Part shown: piece after piece, positions 44,796 through 54,991 of the stretch
Numbering within the stretch: the stretch's first letter is position 1
How the letters are laid out: each line of letters begins with the position of its first letter
Source: Limosilactobacillus reuteri
GTDB taxonomy: Bacteria; Bacillota; Bacilli; Lactobacillales; Lactobacillaceae
DNA length: 64,000 nt
Direction: 5' to 3'
Assembly (NCBI RefSeq): GCF_003072625.1
Contig: NZ_CP027805.1
Location: 565,501-629,500, forward strand
Position numbers and translations under genes: made by a program
The notes under the pieces: generated by a model
Seen by the model: only the letters and a program-made list of their open reading frames with translations
What the model was told of the DNA's origin: nothing
Database searches by the model: none

Positions 44796-46094
44796 ATGGA
44801 TAGAGAAGTTTATCAAAAATTTAACCAATCCATTTACCGTGAACAATTATCAAATGGTTTGAAAGTTCAGCTCTTACCAATGGAAGGCTACCATAAGACA
44901 TATGCTATTTTAACAGCTGACTTTGGCTCCATTGATAATCATTTTATCCCATACCATCAAAAGGAGCCGATTACTGTTCCAGATGGGGTTGCCCACTTTC
45001 TTGAGCATAAAATGTTCGAGAAAAAGGATCATGATGCCTTTGATTTGTTTGGTAAACTAGGAGCGGATTCAAATGCTTTTACTAGTTTTACTCAAACAAG
45101 TTATCTTTTTTCGACAACTAGTAACCTTCATGAGAATTTGGATGTTCTGTTAGATTTTGTTCAAGATCCATACTTTACTGCAGAAACAGTAAAGAAAGAG
45201 CGGGGAATTATTGGACAAGAAATTCAAATGTATGAGGATGATCCGAGTTGGCGGCTTTACCTAGGTATTTTAGGTAATTTGTACCCCAAAGATCCAATGC
45301 GGATTGATATTGCGGGAACAGTTGAATCAATTAGTCATATTACCCCAGAAATTTTGATGGATAGTTATCGGACTTTCTATCAACCAACCAATATGAATCT
45401 TTTTCTTGTAGGGCGCTTGGATCCAGAAGAAACAATGGCGTGGATCAAGCAAAATCAAGAACAAAAAGTTTTCGCTCCTGCAGAGACACCACAACGGTTA
45501 TTTAGTTTGAACGATCCAACTGCTCATGATGTAATTCCATTCCGTTCATTAACGATGGATATTGTTCGCCCTAAAGTGATGGTAGGCTTACGAGGGACCA
45601 AGCAATTTGATGATGGTAAAGAACGGCTCCACTATAAATTAGCAATTGATCTTTTGTTAGATGTTTTGTTTGACGATACCTCAGATAACTATTTACGTTT
45701 GTATAACAATGAAACATTGGATGACACGTTTAGCTACAACTTTGAAATGCAACGGGGCTTTCATTTTGCGTACTTTAGCTCTGATACTGATCAAATGGAA
45801 CGTTTTGCAGATGAAATCATTGATATTCTTGAAAGTGCTGACCAACAAATTGAAGCGGCGCGGACAAGGTTTGAGGGAATAAAAAAAGCAGAACTAGGGC
45901 GGTTAATTGACTTATTAGATTCGCCAGAAGCAATTGCTAATCGTTATGCTGGAGATCTGTTTGCTGGCGCTAGCTTGATGGATGAGATAGCGACCTTGGA
46001 AACTATTACGATTGATGATCTTTATCAAGTTGCAAAAGAGTTTATTACTCCGCAAGGTATTTCGGTATACCAAGTTGTTCCGCAACATCAATAA
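44796..46094 (+). CDS. M16-family zinc peptidase (YmfH type)
   Basis: The 432-residue protein has the inverted zinc motif HxxEH in GVAHFLEHKMFEKKDHDAF (about residues 70-85) with the downstream Glu in VKKERGIIGQEIQMYEDDP, so it should be the active partner of the preceding protein. Start ATG 44796 was preferred to the GTG at 44778, because the sequence MDREVYQKFNQSIYREQLSNG resembles family N-termini; the ribosome site (GGTGAG) is weak, which suggests coupling to the upstream gene. The substrate is unknown. Confidence 0.87.
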   Translation: MDREVYQKFNQSIYREQLSNGLKVQLLPMEGYHKTYAILTADFGSIDNHFIPYHQKEPITVPDGVAHFLEHKMFEKKDHDAFDLFGKLGADSNAFTSFTQTSYLFSTTSNLHENLDVLLDFVQDPYFTAETVKKERGIIGQEIQMYEDDPSWRLYLGILGNLYPKDPMRIDIAGTVESISHITPEILMDSYRTFYQPTNMNLFLVGRLDPEETMAWIKQNQEQKVFAPAETPQRLFSLNDPTAHDVIPFRSLTMDIVRPKVMVGLRGTKQFDDGKERLHYKLAIDLLLDVLFDDTSDNYLRLYNNETLDDTFSYNFEMQRGFHFAYFSSDTDQMERFADEIIDILESADQQIEAARTRFEGIKKAELGRLIDLLDSPEAIANRYAGDLFAGASLMDEIATLETITIDDLYQVAKEFITPQGISVYQVVPQHQ

Positions 46095-46145
46095 ACTAAA
46101 CTTTTCCTATAGATTTATTCCGATAAGCTAATATATAATTGAGCA

Positions 46146-46154
46146 TGATATAAT
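46146..46154 (+). promoter_or_regulatory. Extended -10 promoter before the rodZ-like gene
   Basis: TGATATAAT (TG-n-TATAAT) lies 39 bases before the start codon. Confidence 0.55.
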
Positions 46155-46192
46155 ATCCAAGAGTAAAGATAAATGAAAATGGAGATAGAATA

Positions 46193-47230
46193 ATGAGTGA
46201 GAACGAGAACGATCAAAAACGACTTGAAATCGGTAAATTTTTACGAAAAGCACGGGAAGAAAAGGGCTATACCCTTGATGACCTTCAACAAATGACTAAG
46301 ATTCAAAAGCGGTATTTAATCGCGATTGAAGATGAAAATTTTGATGAACTTCCTGGTGACTTTTATGTTCGTGCGTTCATTAAGCAATATGCCAATACGG
46401 TAGGCTTAGATGGTAATGAATTATTGCAAAAATATGATGATCAATTACCACAGACTAAAACTGAAGAGTATTCCGATCATTTAGCTCAAGCGGTTGAAAC
46501 TCGTGCGAACCAACGGAAGACGGTTAGTGGGAGCGTAGACAAGGTTCGTAACTACATGCCAACGATTATTATTGCTTGTGTGATTGTTTTAGTGTTGGCA
46601 GCGATTTGGATTACGGCCATTGCTCGCAACCATAGCGATTCCTCTACACGGATTGATAATAGTTCGGTATCTGTTTCTGGAGAGAGTCGTAAGAAGGCCA
46701 CTACCTCTGCTAAAAGGGCAAGTACAAAGCAGAGCAAATCGACAGCAAACAAGCTCCAGGAAGCACCTAATCGGAATGACACAAGCGTTACTTATACAGC
46801 AAGTCAACTTACTAAAGACACAACGCTACAAATTGAACCAAGTGATCGTTCATGGATGCAGGTAAGGGCAAATAATAATGACTTATTAAACAAAACTTTG
46901 AATAACAATGAAAAAACTAGTGTAAAAATAAGTCGTGATACAACTTCATTAGTAATTACGGTCGGCAATGCTCGAGCAACAAAGTTAAAGCTCGGTAATC
47001 AAGAAATCGACTTTACTAATAATGGCCGTTACCAAAACACGCGGAATGTAACGATTAACTTTGGTAATGCCCAAACAAGCAGCAGTTCAGCAAGTCAGTC
47101 AGCAAATAGTTCAAGTCAAGCTTCTTCATCCTCGGCTCGTCCTAACAATGCTGCGCAACCATCTGCTACTAATAATAACAGTCGTCCTCAGACAAGTGCT
47201 AGTCAGCAAAATAATCAACCAACTCGTTAA
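46193..47230 (+). CDS. RodZ-like membrane protein with helix-turn-helix
   Basis: The 345-residue protein has a cytoplasmic Xre-type helix-turn-helix (residues 10-75; GKFLRKAREEKGYTLDDLQQ), a membrane segment (about 122-143; IIIACVIVLVLAAIWITAIA) and an external DUF4115 domain (about 200-290, RSWMQVRANNNDLLNKTL), i.e. RodZ/YmfM architecture. RodZ ties MreB to the wall machinery. The last 55 residues are a Ser/Asn/Gln-rich low-complexity tail. It is followed by pgsA. ATG 46193 has GGAGATAG upstream. Confidence 0.87.
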   Translation: MSENENDQKRLEIGKFLRKAREEKGYTLDDLQQMTKIQKRYLIAIEDENFDELPGDFYVRAFIKQYANTVGLDGNELLQKYDDQLPQTKTEEYSDHLAQAVETRANQRKTVSGSVDKVRNYMPTIIIACVIVLVLAAIWITAIARNHSDSSTRIDNSSVSVSGESRKKATTSAKRASTKQSKSTANKLQEAPNRNDTSVTYTASQLTKDTTLQIEPSDRSWMQVRANNNDLLNKTLNNNEKTSVKISRDTTSLVITVGNARATKLKLGNQEIDFTNNGRYQNTRNVTINFGNAQTSSSSASQSANSSSQASSSSARPNNAAQPSATNNNSRPQTSASQQNNQPTR

Positions 47231-47257
47231 TATAAGAGGACTAAAGGAGTTAGAACA

Positions 47258-47845
47258 TTGAATTTACCAAATAAACTAACTGTTATACGTTTAATTATTA
47301 TTCCCTTTTTCTTATTATTAATGGTTCTGCCATTACAAAGTTGGGGAGCTGTAAGTTTTTGGGGAGTAACTATCCCGATGGCCCAGCTTATTGCTGCTAT
47401 TTTATTTATTGCAGCAACAATTACTGATAATCTTGATGGACAAATTGCGCGACGGCACCATCTTGTAACTAATTTTGGAAAATTTACGGATCCACTTGCT
47501 GATAAGTTACTTGTTATGACTGCGTTTATCGTTTTAACTGGAAATGGTGTTGTTCCATCATGGGTAACTTCAATCATTATTTGGCGAGAATTATCTGTTA
47601 CGGGCTTACGCTTATTGTTAGTGGAACAAGACGGGGTAGTACTAGCCGCTAAAATGCCGGGGAAGATTAAGACAACTACTCAGTTTATTGCGATTATCTT
47701 CTTACTCTTAAATAATGTTATTTTTGCTATTTGGAATATTCCATTTGGTCAAATTATGTTATATATTTGCTTATTCTTTACTATTTATTCTGGAGTGGAT
47801 TACTTCATTCAGGGACGCGATGTCTTTTCGGATGGATTTAAATAG
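47258..47845 (+). CDS. pgsA: CDP-diacylglycerol-glycerol-3-phosphate 3-phosphatidyltransferase
   Basis: The 195-residue membrane enzyme makes phosphatidylglycerol phosphate, the first step to phosphatidylglycerol. It has the CDP-alcohol phosphotransferase motif DGxxAR...G...D...D (DNLDGQIARRHHLV, then FGKFTDPLADKLL) and several membrane segments. The start is TTG 47258 with AAAGGAG 8 bases upstream. It sits between rodZ and cinA, the standard position, and is followed by a strong terminator. Confidence 0.94.
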   Translation: MNLPNKLTVIRLIIIPFFLLLMVLPLQSWGAVSFWGVTIPMAQLIAAILFIAATITDNLDGQIARRHHLVTNFGKFTDPLADKLLVMTAFIVLTGNGVVPSWVTSIIIWRELSVTGLRLLLVEQDGVVLAAKMPGKIKTTTQFIAIIFLLLNNVIFAIWNIPFGQIMLYICLFFTIYSGVDYFIQGRDVFSDGFK

Positions 47846-47851
47846 GATATG

Positions 47852-47897
47852 GAGGGTGAGAAAAAAACAAAAGTTTTTTTCTCACCCTCATGTTTTT
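47852..47897 (+). terminator. Terminator after pgsA
   Basis: A 17-bp perfect stem, GAGGGTGAGAAAAAAAC (47852-47868) with its complement (47873-47889), precedes ATGTTTTTTA. The stem core equals that of the 6S RNA terminator. Confidence 0.92.
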
Positions 47898-47971
47898 TAT
47901 ATTCATAGTTTTAAGATTTTAGTGAAAATGACTATACTTTACGTATATATATTAATAGGGGATGGAGTTTT

Positions 47972-49219
47972 ATGGATGCAGAAATTATCTCAGTAGGAAC
48001 TGAAATAGTCCTCGGGCAAATAGTTAATACTAATGCCGCGTACTTAGCTAACAGACTAACCCAACTTGACTTACCGGCTACCTATCAAACAACTGTTGAC
48101 GATCAGTCACAAAGGTTAGAGCGTGTTATTAATCACGCTTTGACTCGTGCTCAATTAGTTTTTGTTTGCGGGGGACTTGGACCAACTGCAGATGATATTA
48201 CGATGCCTACAGTTGCTAAAACCCTAGGGGAAGAGTTGCAGACTGACGAAGAACACTGGAAATGGATTCAAAAAACATTTGAACAACGACAAATAAAAAT
48301 GGAACCAGCGAATATTCGTCAAGCCCAGTATCCACGAGGGGGAGAGCCGCTTGCTAATCCTGTGGGGCTTGCTCTAGGATGTTGGTATGAAACTAAGGGG
48401 GAAATTGTGGTTGTCTTGCCGGGACCACCCGCCGAATTTAAGGCAATGGTTGAAAAGATCCTGGTTCCTAAACTTCAGCAATATTTTCAAACAAGAAAAC
48501 AAATTACTAGTCGGACATTAAACTTTTTAGGGCAGCCGGAGTCACAATTAATGGATGAAATTGAAGATGCTACTAACGATATCCCAGGGATAAGCATTAC
48601 TTCTTATGTTCAACCAACGGCAATCCAGGTTCGACTCACCGTGCGTGACTTACCAGTGATTGAAGCTGAAGAAAAAATTGACCAGGCACAAAAAGCAATT
48701 CTTGCAGTTGAAGAACCATTTTTCTTTGGAGTGGGGGATGACCTTACACTTGCCAAAGTTGTCGCTGAACAATTAAAAAATCGCGGGTGGAAATTGACAG
48801 TAGCAGAAAGCTTAACAGGGGGGATGTTCCAAAGTACTATTTGTTCCGTACCAGGAGCCTCGACTGTTTTTAATGGTGGTTTTGTTACCTATGCTGCTAG
48901 TGCAAAGGAAAAGTTATTAGGAATTCCCCATGACACGATTGACCAGTATGGGGTAGTAAGCTCTGAAACTGCTGCGGCAATGGCTGAAGGGTGTCAACGA
49001 AAATTAAATGTTGAAGTTGGAATTGGCTTTACTGGTGTGGCCGGCCCAGATATGTTAGAAGGACAACCAGCAGGGACGGTCTGGATTGGACTAGCAATGA
49101 AGGGGCGCCCAACTAAAACCGTTCACTTACATCTTGCATCCTATGTTCGAAGACAGGCGATTCGTACATTAAGTGTTCAGTATGGACTTCAATTAATTTA
49201 CCGTGAACTAAAAAAATAA
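47972..49219 (+). CDS. cinA: CinA-family protein (competence/damage-inducible)
   Basis: The 415-residue protein joins an N-terminal MoaB/MogA-like domain (DAEIISVGTEIVLGQIVNTN, CGGLGPTADDITMPTVAKTL) to a C-terminal nicotinamide-nucleotide amidase domain (LTVAESLTGGMFQST, GFTGVAGPDMLEGQPAGTVW). Known roles are NAD salvage and ADP-ribose hydrolysis. Start ATG 47972 has GATGGAG close by. It precedes recA, as in many Gram-positive bacteria; an SOS box stands between them. Confidence 0.93.
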   Translation: MDAEIISVGTEIVLGQIVNTNAAYLANRLTQLDLPATYQTTVDDQSQRLERVINHALTRAQLVFVCGGLGPTADDITMPTVAKTLGEELQTDEEHWKWIQKTFEQRQIKMEPANIRQAQYPRGGEPLANPVGLALGCWYETKGEIVVVLPGPPAEFKAMVEKILVPKLQQYFQTRKQITSRTLNFLGQPESQLMDEIEDATNDIPGISITSYVQPTAIQVRLTVRDLPVIEAEEKIDQAQKAILAVEEPFFFGVGDDLTLAKVVAEQLKNRGWKLTVAESLTGGMFQSTICSVPGASTVFNGGFVTYAASAKEKLLGIPHDTIDQYGVVSSETAAAMAEGCQRKLNVEVGIGFTGVAGPDMLEGQPAGTVWIGLAMKGRPTKTVHLHLASYVRRQAIRTLSVQYGLQLIYRELKK

Positions 49220-49220
49220 A

Positions 49221-49234
49221 CGAACTTTTGTTCA
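49221..49234. promoter_or_regulatory. LexA (SOS) box upstream of recA
   Basis: CGAACTTTTGTTCA contains the perfect palindrome GAAC-N4-GTTC and matches the Gram-positive LexA box CGAAC-N4-GTTCG at 13 of 14 positions. It lies 75 bases before the recA start and just upstream of a possible promoter (TTGTTT 49243-49248, TATTAT 49265-49270). Confidence 0.8.
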
Positions 49235-49308
49235 CTTTTTTCTTGTTTTTTTGGCTAAAACTGTTATTATTAGTTATCGGATAAACCGTAAAAAAGGAGG
49301 AATTTGAT

Positions 49309-50397
49309 TTGGCTGACCAACGAAAAGCAGCATTAGATGTTGCTATCAGAAAGATCGAAAAGAACTTCGGTAAGGGTTCTATTATGCGAATGGGTGATGC
49401 CACTGATATGAAGGTTGCTTCAGTTTCTAGTGGTTCCCTTGCTATTGACAAGGCACTTGGAATTGGTGGATATCCTCGCGGTCGGATAGTTGAAATTTAT
49501 GGTCCTGAAAGTTCTGGTAAGACTACTGTAGCGTTGCATGCAGTTGCAGAAGTACAACGGCAAGGCGGGACAGCAGCCTATATTGATGCCGAAAATGCTC
49601 TTGATCCTCAATATGCAGAAGCCTTAGGTGTTAATATTGATGACCTATTGCTTTCACAGCCTGATAGTGGTGAAGAAGGATTAGAAATTGCAGATGCATT
49701 GATTTCAAGTGGGGCAGTTGACTTAGTAATTGTTGATTCGGTTGCAGCATTAGTTCCTCGTGCTGAAATTGATGGTGATATGGGTGATACCCATGTTGGA
49801 TTACAAGCTCGTTTGATGTCTCAGGCTCTTCGGAAGCTTTCCGGTGAAATTAATAAGACAAAGACAATTGCTATCTTTATTAACCAAATCCGTGAAAAAG
49901 TGGGAGTGATGTTTGGGAACCCTGAAACAACAACTGGTGGACGGGCACTTAAATTTTACTCAACTATCCGGATGGAAATTCGTCGTGCGGAACAAATTAA
50001 GAATGGTACGGATGTTATTGGAAATAAAGCTAAAGTAAAGATTGTTAAAAATAAGGTTGCTCCGCCATTCAAACGTTGTGAAGTTGACATTATGTATGGT
50101 GAGGGGATTTCTAAGACTGGTGAATTGCTAGATATGGCAGTTGAAAACGATCTTGTTGATAAGAGCGGTGCCTGGTACTCATATGGTAGCGAACGTATTG
50201 GGCAAGGTCGTGAAAATGCTAAAAAATGGCTTAAGGAACATCCAGACAGCATGAATGAATTAATGGATAAAGTTCGTGTTGCAAATGGGATGGAACCGTT
50301 AAATGAAAAGTCAACGAAAGAAACTATTGATGATAAAGCCGGTGGTAAGACCGGTGAAAATAAACAAGAAACAATCGAAGAAGCAAGTAAAGAATAA
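49309..50397 (+). CDS. recA: Recombinase RecA
   Basis: The 362-residue ATPase forms the filament for homologous recombination and SOS induction. Walker A ([17 protein letters not shown], about residues 64-80), Walker B ([12 protein letters not shown]) and loop L2 ([20 protein letters not shown]) are typical. It starts with TTG 49309 behind AAAAAGGAGG. The last 35 residues are an acidic and Lys-rich tail ([19 protein letters not shown]). The SOS box predicts LexA control. Confidence 0.97.
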   Translation: MADQRKAALDVAIRKIEKNFGKGSIMRMGDATDMKVASVSSGSLAIDKALGIGGYPRGRIVEIYGPESSGKTTVALHAVAEVQRQGGTAAYIDAENALDPQYAEALGVNIDDLLLSQPDSGEEGLEIADALISSGAVDLVIVDSVAALVPRAEIDGDMGDTHVGLQARLMSQALRKLSGEINKTKTIAIFINQIREKVGVMFGNPETTTGGRALKFYSTIRMEIRRAEQIKNGTDVIGNKAKVKIVKNKVAPPFKRCEVDIMYGEGISKTGELLDMAVENDLVDKSGAWYSYGSERIGQGRENAKKWLKEHPDSMNELMDKVRVANGMEPLNEKSTKETIDDKAGGKTGENKQETIEEASKE

Positions 50398-50412
50398 ATA
50401 ATAATATTTGAA

Positions 50413-50470
50413 GTCGAAATTCCCTAATTTTTTAGCATTAATAGCTGAATATTAGGGATTTCCCTTTTTA
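50413..50470 (+). terminator. Terminator after recA
   Basis: GAAATTCCCTAAT pairs, with one bulge, with ATTAGGGATTTC around a loop of about 20 bases, followed by CCTTTTTATG. Confidence 0.7.
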
Positions 50471-50504
50471 TGATGGCTGTTTAAGCAATTGATAAATTCA
50501 ATAG

Positions 50505-50533
50505 TTGACACCTTAGTGTGGCAAGATTAAAAT
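50505..50533 (+). promoter_or_regulatory. rny promoter
   Basis: TTGACA (50505-50510), 17 bases, TAAAAT (50528-50533) is a near-consensus sigma-A promoter, giving a leader of about 80 bases. Confidence 0.8.
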
Positions 50534-50620
50534 TTAACTTGTGTGATGTTTTTTTAACGTTACACGGTGAAATTAATTTATTCATACCAACAACATAATA
50601 GTTGAAGCGGAGGTGAAATA

Positions 50621-52174
50621 GTGAAAATTTTAATGTTCGCCGCGCTTGCTATGGTTGTCGGAATTATTGTCGGCTATGTAATTCGCAAGGTTTCATATGA
50701 AAAACAAGTTGCAGAAGCACATAATGATGCTAAAGGTATTATTTCTAAAGCAAAACAAGAAGCAGTAACGGCGAAAAAAGAGGCTATTTTAGAAGCGAAA
50801 GAAGAGAGTCATCAATACCGCGAGAGAGTGGAAGATGAGTTAAAACAGCGGCGGAGTGAGGTCCAACGACAGGAAGATCGATTACTCCAACGAGAGGCTT
50901 CTTTAGATCATAAGGATAGCGCTCTAGAAAAAAGAGAGAATGCAGTTGGCGTTCGTGAACGTAAATTAGATCAAGAAAAAGAGCAGCTTCATCAATCAAA
51001 GGAACAAGCAGAAGCCTTAATTGAACAACGCAAACAAGAAGTTGAAAAAGTCGCTCAAATGTCACAAGAAGATGCTAAGCAGTTATTATTATCTGAAGTA
51101 AAAGAACAGTTAAAAACTGAACGAGCAGTAATGATTCGTGACAGTGAACAAGAAGCGGAACTTTCTGCAGAACGTAATGCAAAGAAATTAATTGTTGAAG
51201 CAATTCAGCGTAGTGCTGCGGATGTTGTCTCAGAGACGACTGTTTCGGTTGTTAATCTTCCTAACGATGATATGAAGGGAAGAATAATTGGTCGTGAAGG
51301 TCGAAATATTAGAACTTTAGAGACGTTAACAGGTATTGATTTGATTATTGATGATACGCCAGAAGCTGTCGTATTGAGCGGCTTTGATCCTGTACGACGT
51401 GAGATTGCTAAGATCGCGCTTGAAAAATTAATTCAAGATGGTCGTATTCATCCTGCACGAATTGAAGAAGCTGTTGATAAGGCTCGTAAGCAGATGGATA
51501 CTCAACTACGGGAGACTGGTGAGCAAGCATTGTTTGATCTAGGAATTCATTCAATGCATCCAGACCTAATTAAGACGGTCGGAAGAATGAAGTACCGGAC
51601 TAGTTACGGTCAAAATGTCTTAGACCACTCAATCGAAGTTGCTAAGTTAGCCGGAATTATGGCTGCTGAACTCGGGGAAGATGTTACATTAGCAAAACGT
51701 GCTGGACTCCTTCATGATATTGGGAAGGCAATTGATCATGAAGTTGATGGTTCACATGTTGAGTTAGGTGTAGAACTAACCCGCAAGTATAAAGAAAATA
51801 AAGTGGTTATCAATACGATTGCTTCTCACCATGGAGATGTCCCTGCTAATTCTGTAATTGCTGTTCTTGTACAAGCAGCAGATGCAATTTCAGGAGCCCG
51901 TCCTGGTGCTCGAAGCGAGTCATTAGAACAATACATTCAACGTTTAAAGAAACTAGAAAGCATAGCAAACAGTTATGATGGTGTCGACCATAGTTATGCA
52001 ATTCAAGCTGGTCGAGAACTTCGCGTGATTGTCAAACCGAAGAAGATTTCTGATTTGCAGGCAACAACTTTGTCACATGATATTAAGAACAAAATTGAAA
52101 AGCAATTAGAATATCCAGGACATATTAAAGTAACCGTTATTCGGGAAGTTCGAGCAGTTGATTATGCTAAATAA
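50621..52174 (+). CDS. rny: Ribonuclease Y
   Basis: The 517-residue membrane-anchored endoribonuclease initiates mRNA decay. It has an N-terminal membrane segment ([18 protein letters not shown]), a long coiled coil (about 25-185), a KH domain ([21 protein letters not shown]) and an HD domain ([20 protein letters not shown]) with the metal-binding His-Asp. GTG 50621 has GCGGAGGTG upstream. Placement after recA is the conserved order. Confidence 0.95.
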   Translation: MKILMFAALAMVVGIIVGYVIRKVSYEKQVAEAHNDAKGIISKAKQEAVTAKKEAILEAKEESHQYRERVEDELKQRRSEVQRQEDRLLQREASLDHKDSALEKRENAVGVRERKLDQEKEQLHQSKEQAEALIEQRKQEVEKVAQMSQEDAKQLLLSEVKEQLKTERAVMIRDSEQEAELSAERNAKKLIVEAIQRSAADVVSETTVSVVNLPNDDMKGRIIGREGRNIRTLETLTGIDLIIDDTPEAVVLSGFDPVRREIAKIALEKLIQDGRIHPARIEEAVDKARKQMDTQLRETGEQALFDLGIHSMHPDLIKTVGRMKYRTSYGQNVLDHSIEVAKLAGIMAAELGEDVTLAKRAGLLHDIGKAIDHEVDGSHVELGVELTRKYKENKVVINTIASHHGDVPANSVIAVLVQAADAISGARPGARSESLEQYIQRLKKLESIANSYDGVDHSYAIQAGRELRVIVKPKKISDLQATTLSHDIKNKIEKQLEYPGHIKVTVIREVRAVDYAK

Positions 52175-52192
52175 ACTGATTTTTCAGTTCCT

Positions 52193-52231
52193 ATAAAGAG
52201 GCTGGGTATAACCTTCAGTCTCTTTATTATT
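52193..52231 (+). terminator. Terminator after rny
   Basis: ATAAAGAGGCTG (52193-52204) pairs with CAGTCTCTTTAT (52215-52226). Confidence 0.75.
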
Positions 52232-52334
52232 TTAAATAACATCCATCATTAACAGAGATCTTGCAGTAAATTTAGACAAAAAATATAATTAGTTTATTAT
52301 TAAGATTAAAAATATATTAACGGGGTGAAATTTA

Positions 52335-54980
52335 GTGGCAAAAAAAACAACACCAATGATGGAACAATATCAAAAGGTAAAAGATCAATATCCAGATGCC
52401 TTTTTATTTTACCGACTTGGTGATTTTTATGAGCTATTTAATGACGATGCGGTTAAAGGAGCGCAACTTCTTGAGCTAACATTAACAACGAGAAACCATA
52501 GTGCGAAAAATCCAATTCCAATGTGTGGAGTGCCCCATCGCGCAGTTAACAACTATATTGATATTTTAATTGATAAGGGTTATAAAGTAGCAATCTGTGA
52601 ACAGATGGAAGACCCTAAAAAGGCGAAGGAAATGGTTAAACGAGCCGTTACCCGCTTAATTACGCCTGGAACGCAAATGGATTTAAATGGTGAACAGGCA
52701 CGTGATAACAATTATCTTGCAGCGATTAGTGGACAAAATGGGGTATTTAGTATTGCCTATACCGACTTATCGACTGGGGAGCTTAAAACGACAAACTTAA
52801 ATAATGCAAATGATGCGGTCAATGAATTGGTTAATCTCCAAAGCAAAGAAGTAATTGTGGATGGTGAGTTGCCAGTTGAAATAACAACTCAGTTTAAGCA
52901 ACGAAATATCCTTCAATCACATCAGCCAACGGTCCTTAAAAATTCTGAGATTAGCTATCTTACTCAAGACCTTGATGATCAAGCCCAACAGCACGTTGTT
53001 ACGTTACTTGTGTCATACTTATTAACGACCCAAAAGCGCTCTTTGGCCCACCTGCAGAAAGCAATTGCATATCAACCAAGTTCTTTTATGAAGATCGATC
53101 ACTATTCAAAAACAAATCTTGAATTAATGCGCAATATGCGAAGTGGGAAGCGTCAGGGGACCTTGGCATGGCTTTTGGATGAGACAAAAACAGCAATGGG
53201 CAGTCGTCTTCTTAAACGGTGGATTGACCGGCCGTTGATTAATCAAAATGCAATCAGTAAACGACAAGATAAAGTTCAAGAGTTATTAGACCACTATTTT
53301 GAGAGAAGTAATTTACAACAAGAGTTAATTAAGGTATATGACCTTGAACGCTTAGCAGGGCGGGTTGCCTATGGAAGTGTTAATGGTCGTGATCTTATTC
53401 AACTTAAGACTTCCTTAAAGCAAGTTCCTAAAATAAAATACGTTTTAGAAACCCTTGATTCACCTGTCTTTGAAGAATTGCAAAAACAATTGGATCCCTT
53501 GGACGATGTGGCAGATTTAATTGATCAATCAATTGTTGAAGAACCGCCAATTGCTGTTACTGAAGGTGGCGTAATTAAGGATAGCTATAATGACCAATTA
53601 GATCAATACCGTGATGCGATGAATAATGGAAAACAGTGGATTGCAGATCTGCAAGAACACGAACGGAAATTAACGGGCATAAATAACCTTAAAATTGGTT
53701 ATAATCATGTATTTGGCTATTATATTGAGGTTACAAAAGTTAATCTTGATAAGCTTCCTAAAGATCGCTATGAGCGTAAACAAACATTAGTTAATGCTGA
53801 ACGTTTTTCTACTCCAGAATTAAAAGAAAAAGAGGCATTGATAATGGGGGCGCAAGAAAAGTCAACAGCCTTGGAATATGATATTTTTGTTAAAATCCGT
53901 GAACAAGTCAAGGGACAAATTACACGTCTGCAAAAATTAGCACAACAACTTGCGGAATTAGATGTACTCCAAAGCTTTGCGGTTGTTAGTGAAGACTACC
54001 ACTTTGTCCGTCCTAAAATGAATACTGGTCACGTATTAAAGATTAAAGATGGTCGTCACCCAGTTGTGGAAAAGTTTATGGGACACCAGGAATATGTGCC
54101 TAATGATGTTTTGATGGGAGAAAATACTGATATTCTCCTGATTACTGGGCCAAACATGTCAGGGAAGAGTACCTATATGCGTCAGCTAGCATTGATTGCG
54201 GTAATGGCACAAATTGGCTGTTTTGTTCCTGCCAAATCCGCTGAATTGCCAATTTTTGATCAAGTTTTTACCCGAATTGGGGCAGCTGACGACTTAATCT
54301 CTGGTGAAAGTACCTTCATGGTTGAAATGATGGAAGCAAATAATGCTTTGACCCATGCCACAGATCGTAGTTTGATTCTCTTTGATGAAATTGGCCGGGG
54401 AACCGCAACTTATGATGGGATGGCATTGGCGCAAGCGATTATTGAGTACGTTCATCAGCATGTTCGTGCCAAGACGCTATTTTCAACTCACTATCATGAA
54501 CTGACAGCTCTTGAGAATAGCTTGGAGCGGCTTAAAAATGTTCATGTAGGGGCAACGGAAAAAGATGGGGAGTTAGTATTCTTGCATAAGGTAAGTGCAG
54601 GCCCTGCAGACAAGTCTTACGGAATCCACGTGGCTAAACTAGCAGGAATGCCATCCTCATTGTTAAAACGTGCAGATACTATTTTGCAAAAATTAGAGCA
54701 AAAGGATGTAAAACTACCGAATACGCCTAAACCGGCAACAGATAATTACCATACAGAACCAATATCAGCGAAGATAAATGAAGCGGCACCGGTAAAGAAA
54801 GAGGCTGCACCAGTCGTTGAAGATAATGGTCAACTTAAATTATTTGCCACTCAGCCTGAGAAAAAAGAATCGAGTGTTGATCGGCGGATTTTGCACCAAT
54901 TAAAAGAACTTAATTTAATGGGGATGACACCCATGGATGTAATGAATCAAATTTATAAGTGGCAGCAGAAATTGAAATAA
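52335..54980 (+). CDS. mutS: DNA mismatch repair protein MutS
   Basis: The 881-residue protein recognises mismatches. The N-terminal clamp has the mismatch-reading motif [11 protein letters not shown] (Phe-x-Glu). The C-terminal ATPase has Walker A ([18 protein letters not shown]), Walker B ([20 protein letters not shown]) and the conserved FSTHYHEL. A linker rich in Ala/Pro/Lys (about 785-830) precedes the last helices. GTG 52335 has GGGGTG upstream. mutL follows 11 bases later, in one operon. Confidence 0.97.
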   Translation: MAKKTTPMMEQYQKVKDQYPDAFLFYRLGDFYELFNDDAVKGAQLLELTLTTRNHSAKNPIPMCGVPHRAVNNYIDILIDKGYKVAICEQMEDPKKAKEMVKRAVTRLITPGTQMDLNGEQARDNNYLAAISGQNGVFSIAYTDLSTGELKTTNLNNANDAVNELVNLQSKEVIVDGELPVEITTQFKQRNILQSHQPTVLKNSEISYLTQDLDDQAQQHVVTLLVSYLLTTQKRSLAHLQKAIAYQPSSFMKIDHYSKTNLELMRNMRSGKRQGTLAWLLDETKTAMGSRLLKRWIDRPLINQNAISKRQDKVQELLDHYFERSNLQQELIKVYDLERLAGRVAYGSVNGRDLIQLKTSLKQVPKIKYVLETLDSPVFEELQKQLDPLDDVADLIDQSIVEEPPIAVTEGGVIKDSYNDQLDQYRDAMNNGKQWIADLQEHERKLTGINNLKIGYNHVFGYYIEVTKVNLDKLPKDRYERKQTLVNAERFSTPELKEKEALIMGAQEKSTALEYDIFVKIREQVKGQITRLQKLAQQLAELDVLQSFAVVSEDYHFVRPKMNTGHVLKIKDGRHPVVEKFMGHQEYVPNDVLMGENTDILLITGPNMSGKSTYMRQLALIAVMAQIGCFVPAKSAELPIFDQVFTRIGAADDLISGESTFMVEMMEANNALTHATDRSLILFDEIGRGTATYDGMALAQAIIEYVHQHVRAKTLFSTHYHELTALENSLERLKNVHVGATEKDGELVFLHKVSAGPADKSYGIHVAKLAGMPSSLLKRADTILQKLEQKDVKLPNTPKPATDNYHTEPISAKINEAAPVKKEAAPVVEDNGQLKLFATQPEKKESSVDRRILHQLKELNLMGMTPMDVMNQIYKWQQKLK

Positions 54981-54991
54981 GGTGATTTTTA

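Noticed and set aside
50784-51065. Antisense frame of 93 codons inside rny
   Set aside because: It overlaps the coiled-coil part of rny, whose repetitive codon pattern leaves the other strand open; there is no start site.
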